Assembly (NCBI GenBank): GCA_003260075.1
Contig: QLIY01000227.1
Span: 62,001-126,000, forward strand
Origin: Phallusia mammillata
Lineage: Eukaryota > Chordata > Ascidiacea > Phlebobranchia > Ascidiidae
Direction: 5' to 3'
Length of the DNA stretch: 64,000 nucleotides
Shown: positions 58,920-64,000 of the stretch, piece after piece
Layout: every line of letters begins with the position of its first letter
Position numbering within the stretch: the first letter of the stretch is position 1
The notes under the pieces: generated by a model
What the model saw: the letters and a program-made list of their open reading frames with translations, nothing else
What the model was told of the DNA's origin: nothing
Databases searched by the model: none
Position numbers and translations under genes: made by a program

Positions 58920-61900
58920 AGGAGAAAGTGTTTAATTTGCAGTGGCGGTATGTTAATGTAAGTGGGATTTCCTCATGTTTTTCAAATTTGTGTCTTATTT
59001 CAGGCGTTGTCACGTATACATAAGTTTTTATATCATGACAAATTTCCCATAATTTGTGGACTTGCTATTTTGGTTGCCAAAGAGGCTTTTTACCGTGTGG
59101 ATTTTGGTTGCTGTCTTTCTTGAAGAAACCTTTCTGTTTTGAATCATCTCTTGGTGTTGGAACCCTGCTCCAACGTTTTTTTAGTTGTAAATCTCCTTCG
59201 CCGTTGTTCTGAAAACAACGCAAACGATTTAAAAAAACGTTGACAAAGCATGACGTGTTGAAATTCTAGTTGCGAAATGCCATAATTTACACATTATTAT
59301 CTGATCCGATTTGTGTGTTTATTTCACGATGGACTTCGAAATCAGCCCCCCCCCCAAAGCTCGGTTGAAATATTTGCTTCTTTTCACTTTATAGTCATTT
59401 CTGACTGTACATCGCACATTGCAAAGTTTCTGTCCACAAACAAAAACACAATGCCAATGTCTATAAACTTTGCGGTTTCTTTACCACATCCTGGGATATT
59501 TTGCAACTCCAGAACCTAAATTATCTGCGCACGACTCTTGACGTCGCAATCGCGGCTGGAAAACACGAAACTACCACCTTGGCAGGTGCGAGTTTGTGCA
59601 ACATGTTGGTAGTTTGCGACGAATGCACCAATTTGCGGTTTTGCTAGCAAGGCAGTGGCTTCGTTTATTGACACAGTGAAAGGTGGCGAGATTAGATTGC
59701 ACCTTAAGCCCTTTTTGATGAATTTAAATGAAAGTTAGTAACTCCATTTGAAGATACCGCGACCCCCCCCCCGCAAGGCAGTGGCTTCGTTTATTGACAC
59801 AGTGAAAGGTGGCGAGATTAAATTGCACCTTGAGCCCTTTTTGATGAATTTAAATGAAAGTTTGTAACTCCATTTGAAGATACCGGCGAAATATATTTAT
59901 CTTGAATTCATAAGGATAGATACTTTTGAAAGTTTGTAACTTTTGGAAATTTGCGTTTGTAGAAGATAGTAACGGCACGGTATTAAAACCTGTTTACCTT
60001 CAATTCACGTCGTATTGATAACATTTATGCTAAAACCTACATACATGGATTGTGTTTATCCCGAAGTAAATATACCCAGTAGAACGACAAACGTTGTGAA
60101 GGCGTCAAACGTCAAAAACAGCTTACCTTTACTTTAACTGTCATCTTGGGCTTGTAAACACTGTTTCCGACTTGAACCCCCTCTGGATCGGTTATTGTCA
60201 CCGATATTCGCGTTGGGTGGTTTTGAAATCTCTTGGCCAGGAGCTTGTTTTCTGGTTTCTAATAAATGTAAATATTTTCCATACGGTGATATGTTTGGCT
60301 ACTAGACACTAATTTTGAGAAAAAAATCATCTTTGGGGTGATTAGATTTAAAGATTAATGTGTTGTAAAGTAACTTAGTCTAACTTATATGCACTTTTGT
60401 CCATATTTTTTGATTGATGTGCTTTGGCTTAGGGGCTACGATATCACGTTTAGTTCTTTTTTGAATTGAGAAACATATGATTTTACATGTAAGGACTTTT
60501 AACTAAAATAAAATACAACAGCATCATCTCACAAACGTTCAGCTTGTATAACTTTTTACAAACGTTTAGCCAATAGATTTTGTTATCTGTTTTATCACCA
60601 AGACTTTTAAAAAGATAAAAAAAACAGAAATATTACCTTTTGAGGAGTTTCCTCTTCCACAATATACTCATTCCCTCTTCTTCCTTTTGCGCCCGCCTCT
60701 TCCTGAGGATTTTCTCTCGTCTCCATACCAGCCTCATCTCCGGGGTTCGAAGTGACCGAAGATCGAGAAAAAATCCGAGACCCATGAGCAGAGATGCTCT
60801 CATAAAGATGTTCTGATACTCGCGCTATCCTCTGCATCACCGTTAAATGATGAGGATCAGCTCCACTTGATTCTCCGGATGTTGCTTTGGCTTCTAAACT
60901 CTTCTTCCGTGATTTGTCTGGACGTTGGTTTGCAGTCTCTGATTCGAATACTGTGTCTTCGTCTGTTTAATTGAAAGTAGAATCAATTTAATAACTTAAG
61001 AATAATGAAAAATATTAACTGTTTGCGTAAAGCGATGGCTCCCGACATTTATCGACGAATTCCACACTTAACAATTCAAAACATTTTCATTCCTCCCCAA
61101 TAGACTACATAGGAGATACTTAACCATACGAAAGATCATTTAAAATTGAGCATTTTATCAATTTTACCGGTTTTAATCCCAAAGCTAGAGTGTCTATTTA
61201 CAAACCACATGTATAAATTGGAGTTAATTTCTCCCCTAAGTTTCAACATTCCTCCCGTATGAGGAATTCAGTCCTGGTCGGGAACTATTGGCGTAAAATG
61301 GAAATTTGTGTAAACGATCCAGGTTCGACATTTTAATAAAGTAATTAAAGATTACTGTGTTTTTTGGTAACGCAAAATTTTGACATAATTAATTTATTGA
61401 GAACGGCTGTGTTCTGTTGGAGCTACTTGGTTACAATCTTGAACACTGTTACAAACATATATTTTTTGCTCACCTGCAAAACTTTTCATTTCAACTGGAG
61501 GCAAGCTGTCGGAAGTAGCTCGGTTTCCCTTGCCTTTGCGCTTCCGTCTGCGCTTTGAGCATCGTCTTTTCAGGTAAAACACCGTAAAGATAAAAAAGAG
61601 AAAAACAAAAACGAGAAGCAGCGCTATAACCCACGTCAGCCAATCAGAACCGGATACCTTCACTTCTTCAGGCACTGCAGAGTAAAGCGTAAGGTGAATA
61701 ACATACTGACGCAGGCTGGACTATGACTTTGTAGGTTAGTCACGTCCGTTTAAGTAAGGATTGATACCTCAATGACGCCACCCAGGAAAAAGTTAACACA
61801 AAGAAGATTTAGACAGCTTCAAAGTGAAAACATTTTGTTCGATTTGCCAGAATACAAACGCTTTAAAACAGACAAGTATTGTTTCAGCCTGATCTGACAC

Positions 61901-63941
61901 CAAAAAGTCAATATAATCGGCACTTGTTATAGGGCCCAAAAACTGACCTTGTCGACATTGTTTTTCAATACGAAGTTCTTGTCTGCAACCATTGGAAACC
62001 GGGGCAACTGGTAGCGTACAATACTGATGTCTGTAGCGTATCTGCAGGTGTCAAAAGAGATTTACTTTTACGTCATTTTTTTAGCTTAAGATTAGTAAGC
62101 TGACGCCAGGCACTCTGTGGTATACGGGTTTAAGCATTGGAATTTAAAATTCTTTTAGAAGATATCCCTTATTTAACAACTTATTACTTTATTGACGTAT
62201 TGCTTAAAAAAATTCAGAAAAAAAGAGAGTTTATAACGACCAACACTAGAATTTCATTAGTATTTCTTGACATATTTCTTCCATGCATATATTTGGAATC
62301 TTACCTTAACTTTAGGATCGTCTTTCGAACGTTGCCATTCTCCCCATTCTTTGTATGTAGCGTAAGAGCGACAGTCAAGAGGTATGTTGGGTAACGCACA
62401 GGATTCAACATTTGCTTTTATTGTTCCATTGCATAATATTATGTAACTTTCCGTGCTGTGACAAAAAAAAACGTTGCTTACATAAAGTACATTGCAATGA
62501 TTGATGACTTTGAAATTTCACAAGGCAACTGTTAAACAATAGGATACTTCTAAAAAAAAGTTTTTACGCAACTAAAATTGTTAATTGTCAGTATAGCCAA
62601 AAACGCACTGCGCAGAAAAGGGAAGATACCGTATATAAAAAAGATCACATCATAAACCATTACAAAGAGACACAAATAATTGAATACCATCCACTATACA
62701 AATGACACGTTCATTTTGCGTTCCTATAATCAAAATCTTTAATCCTTTGACCTCAAAAACCTCACTGTCCGGTTATTTGTGATGCATCGAGTGTAGTGTC
62801 TTGGTTAAAATAGTATCTTACCCGTTACACGGTGCAGACGACTTGGTTTTTTCATCACAAGCTCCATGTAGTGTATTTGGGTCCAAGTTAGTGAATGTGT
62901 GTTCACAATCATTTATACAAGTAGTAATAGATTGATCAAGCCCATTTCTTGGTCTTTTTGTAGTTATTCCTCTGTAAACAAATGTTTTACGTCCAAGAGT
63001 ATATTTTTAAATTGAATGAATTTTAATGCAGAAAATGCAAAGATAAAACTAACATTTTTTACATGTCGGTTGATGTTGTAGCGTTAAAAAAACAGGACAT
63101 TAAATTAAATTTTTAAGTTTGTTTTTTTGTACTCCTTAAGGTAAATAAGGTAAACACAAAAAGCCCGACTTGCATTAGAACCACCAGACTTTTTTGCAAC
63201 TTATTAGCATCAAGCCAATACAAATCCNGTTAGGCGTTTCTTCCAAAGGTCAACCGATGACCAAAACGTCCTGAGAGGTGTTAGTTTTTTAACTTCCTTA
63301 CGAATTTATTCTGGGAATCTTTCCCTATTCTATTGCTATTGTCGCAACGATTTCCACCTTTTATTTTATAAATCACAAGTTCGGGAAATGTTTATATTTT
63401 ATTTCTATCTAAATAAGACACTGAAGATGCTTTTTAGCGAAATTAATTTGTTTTTACAACACTGTCAACACTGATTTCAGCCTGGAAATAAACATTTCCC
63501 GAACTTGTGATCAAGCCAATAAGTGATAAGTTGCAGACAGTGCACACTGTTTCGACCTATGAGGTATTATCAGTGCCGCTCGTGACGAGAGATATTTTTA
63601 GTCTGTTACTCCCAACAAACTGTGTGCCGTTGGATGGCTACTCCAGCCGATACGGCCGATCTCTTGTCAATAGCTGCACTGATGAGACCTTATGGGTCGA
63701 AATAACAAAGAAAAATCAAGCCAGCCGTTAACATTACCAAATAGACATCGAAGCGTATATGACGCAGGAAAACAAACAACAATGACAGATATTAGAATTC
63801 AATTAGTCTCACATTGTTGTTGTTTTTGTTGTTGTGGGCTCTGTACATGCAGGACATGAAGTGGTATCGGTTTGGCTTTGTAAACCTTTTGAACCCGCAC
63901 AGTATATGCTTGGTGTTGTTTGACCTGGTCCATCAAAACAC
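57203..63941 (-). CDS. Transmembrane protein, TSP1-like Cys-rich ectodomain, long novel tail (5' partial)
   Basis: Ten exons in phase on the minus strand: 63941-63813, 62971-62822, 62455-62305, 62041-61948, 61674-61474, 60962-60637, 60258-60127, 59208-59094, 58605-58309 and 57837-57203 (stop). The first exon seen has a TSP1-like half (CFDGPG...YCAG...SCPAC) and a Thr-rich linker (TEPTTTKTTT). A second Cys-rich unit follows, with WGEWQ and IRYRHQYC. A membrane helix (WVIALLLVFVFLFFIFTVFYL) is followed by the stop-transfer KRRCSKRRRKRKGKG. The cytoplasmic part is about 535 residues, basic and Ser/Pro-rich, with PPPPPEL and acidic DLDDDNASMW, but no kinase, death or SH2 domain. The gene continues past the window. 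Function is unknown; cell-surface recognition is an inference from the architecture. Confidence 0.72.
58845..58919 (+). repeat. 75-base poly-C tract, probable filled gap
   Basis: A run of 75 C in the intron between receptor exons at 59094 and 58605, with unrelated flanks. Confidence 0.75.
59346..59355 (+). repeat. Lone 10-C tract
   Basis: Exactly 10 C in a receptor-gene intron. I found no flanking duplicate, so it may be a short unresolved junction. Confidence 0.5.
59649..59884 (+). repeat. Direct duplication joined by 10 C (59763-59772)
   Basis: Copies 59649-59762 and 59773-59884 in a receptor-gene intron differ at a few bases. Confidence 0.8.
63372..63511. repeat. Perfect 24-bp inverted repeat
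   Basis: The arm at 63372-63395 (starts ATCACAAGTTCGGG) is the exact reverse complement of the arm at 63488-63511, with a 92-bp loop. A 12-bp direct repeat ATCAAGCCAATA lies at about 63210 and again just after the right arm, and an undetermined base is at 63229. It may be a small fold-back element or a local assembly error. Confidence 0.6.
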
Positions 63942-64000
63942 CTTTAAAATGAACACAGTTATTTTCTCTCTTTCGCCGTTTTTTATAATGGCTTATTGTG

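Overview
This window is eukaryotic nuclear DNA: AT-rich, with short GT-AG introns, chordate-type genes, degenerate transposons and no prokaryotic operon structure. The gene content is a longin R-SNARE, prefoldin 4, a Sulfotransfer_4-type P-loop protein, an EVA-1 homologue, a GT31 glycosyltransferase and an AANAT-like GNAT. Together with the compact exons and unpaired 3' splice acceptors just upstream of several start codons, it suggests an ascidian tunicate (Ciona-like). That assignment is inference.

Layout. 0.57-1.23 kb (-): one-exon GNAT acetyltransferase. 1.7-2.7 kb: GCCCG-rich repeat with a nested hAT-like element. 3.1-7.8 kb (-): beta-1,3-galactosyltransferase-type gene, rebuilt here as seven exons with a signal anchor and a DDD motif; a 592-bp hAT-like insert lies 17 bp from one of its 3' splice sites. 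A tRNA-like Pol III unit at 6.75 kb lies inside this gene. 10.8-13.7 kb (+): VAMP7-like R-SNARE, six exons. 14.8-15.1 kb (+): intronless prefoldin subunit 4. 15.9-17.8 kb (+): Sulfotransfer_4-type gene with a tRNA-derived SINE in an intron. 18-25 kb: 3' UTR, hAT-like MITEs and CpG/CRE-rich patches. 25.6-45.9 kb (+): EVA1C-like gene with two galactose/rhamnose-binding (SUEL) lectin domains and very long introns. 51.1-56.6 kb (+): small secreted Ser/Thr-rich protein, all junctions phase 1. 57.2 kb to beyond 63.9 kb (-): a transmembrane protein with a Cys-rich, TSP1-like ectodomain and a long unrecognised cytoplasmic tail; its 5' end is outside the window.

The strongest large-scale signal is technical. 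I count 44 homopolymer tracts of 10 bases or more, all C on the + strand and never G. Thirty-five are 10-12 bases long, and most sit exactly between two diverged direct copies of the flanking sequence. Nine are 37-96 bases and replace real sequence, including a transposon interior and the start of an EVA1C exon. This fits scaffold gaps filled with C: a 10-base placeholder where two haplotype contigs overlap, and a length estimate where sequence is missing. The Gly/Pro-rich reading frames across these tracts are not genes, and the apparent tandem duplications, including one in-frame exon duplication, should not be taken as biology without checking.

I found no CRISPR array, phage, operon or defence locus. 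The least familiar genes are the TSP1-like receptor with its long tail and the adjacent convergent secreted Ser/Thr-rich gene.
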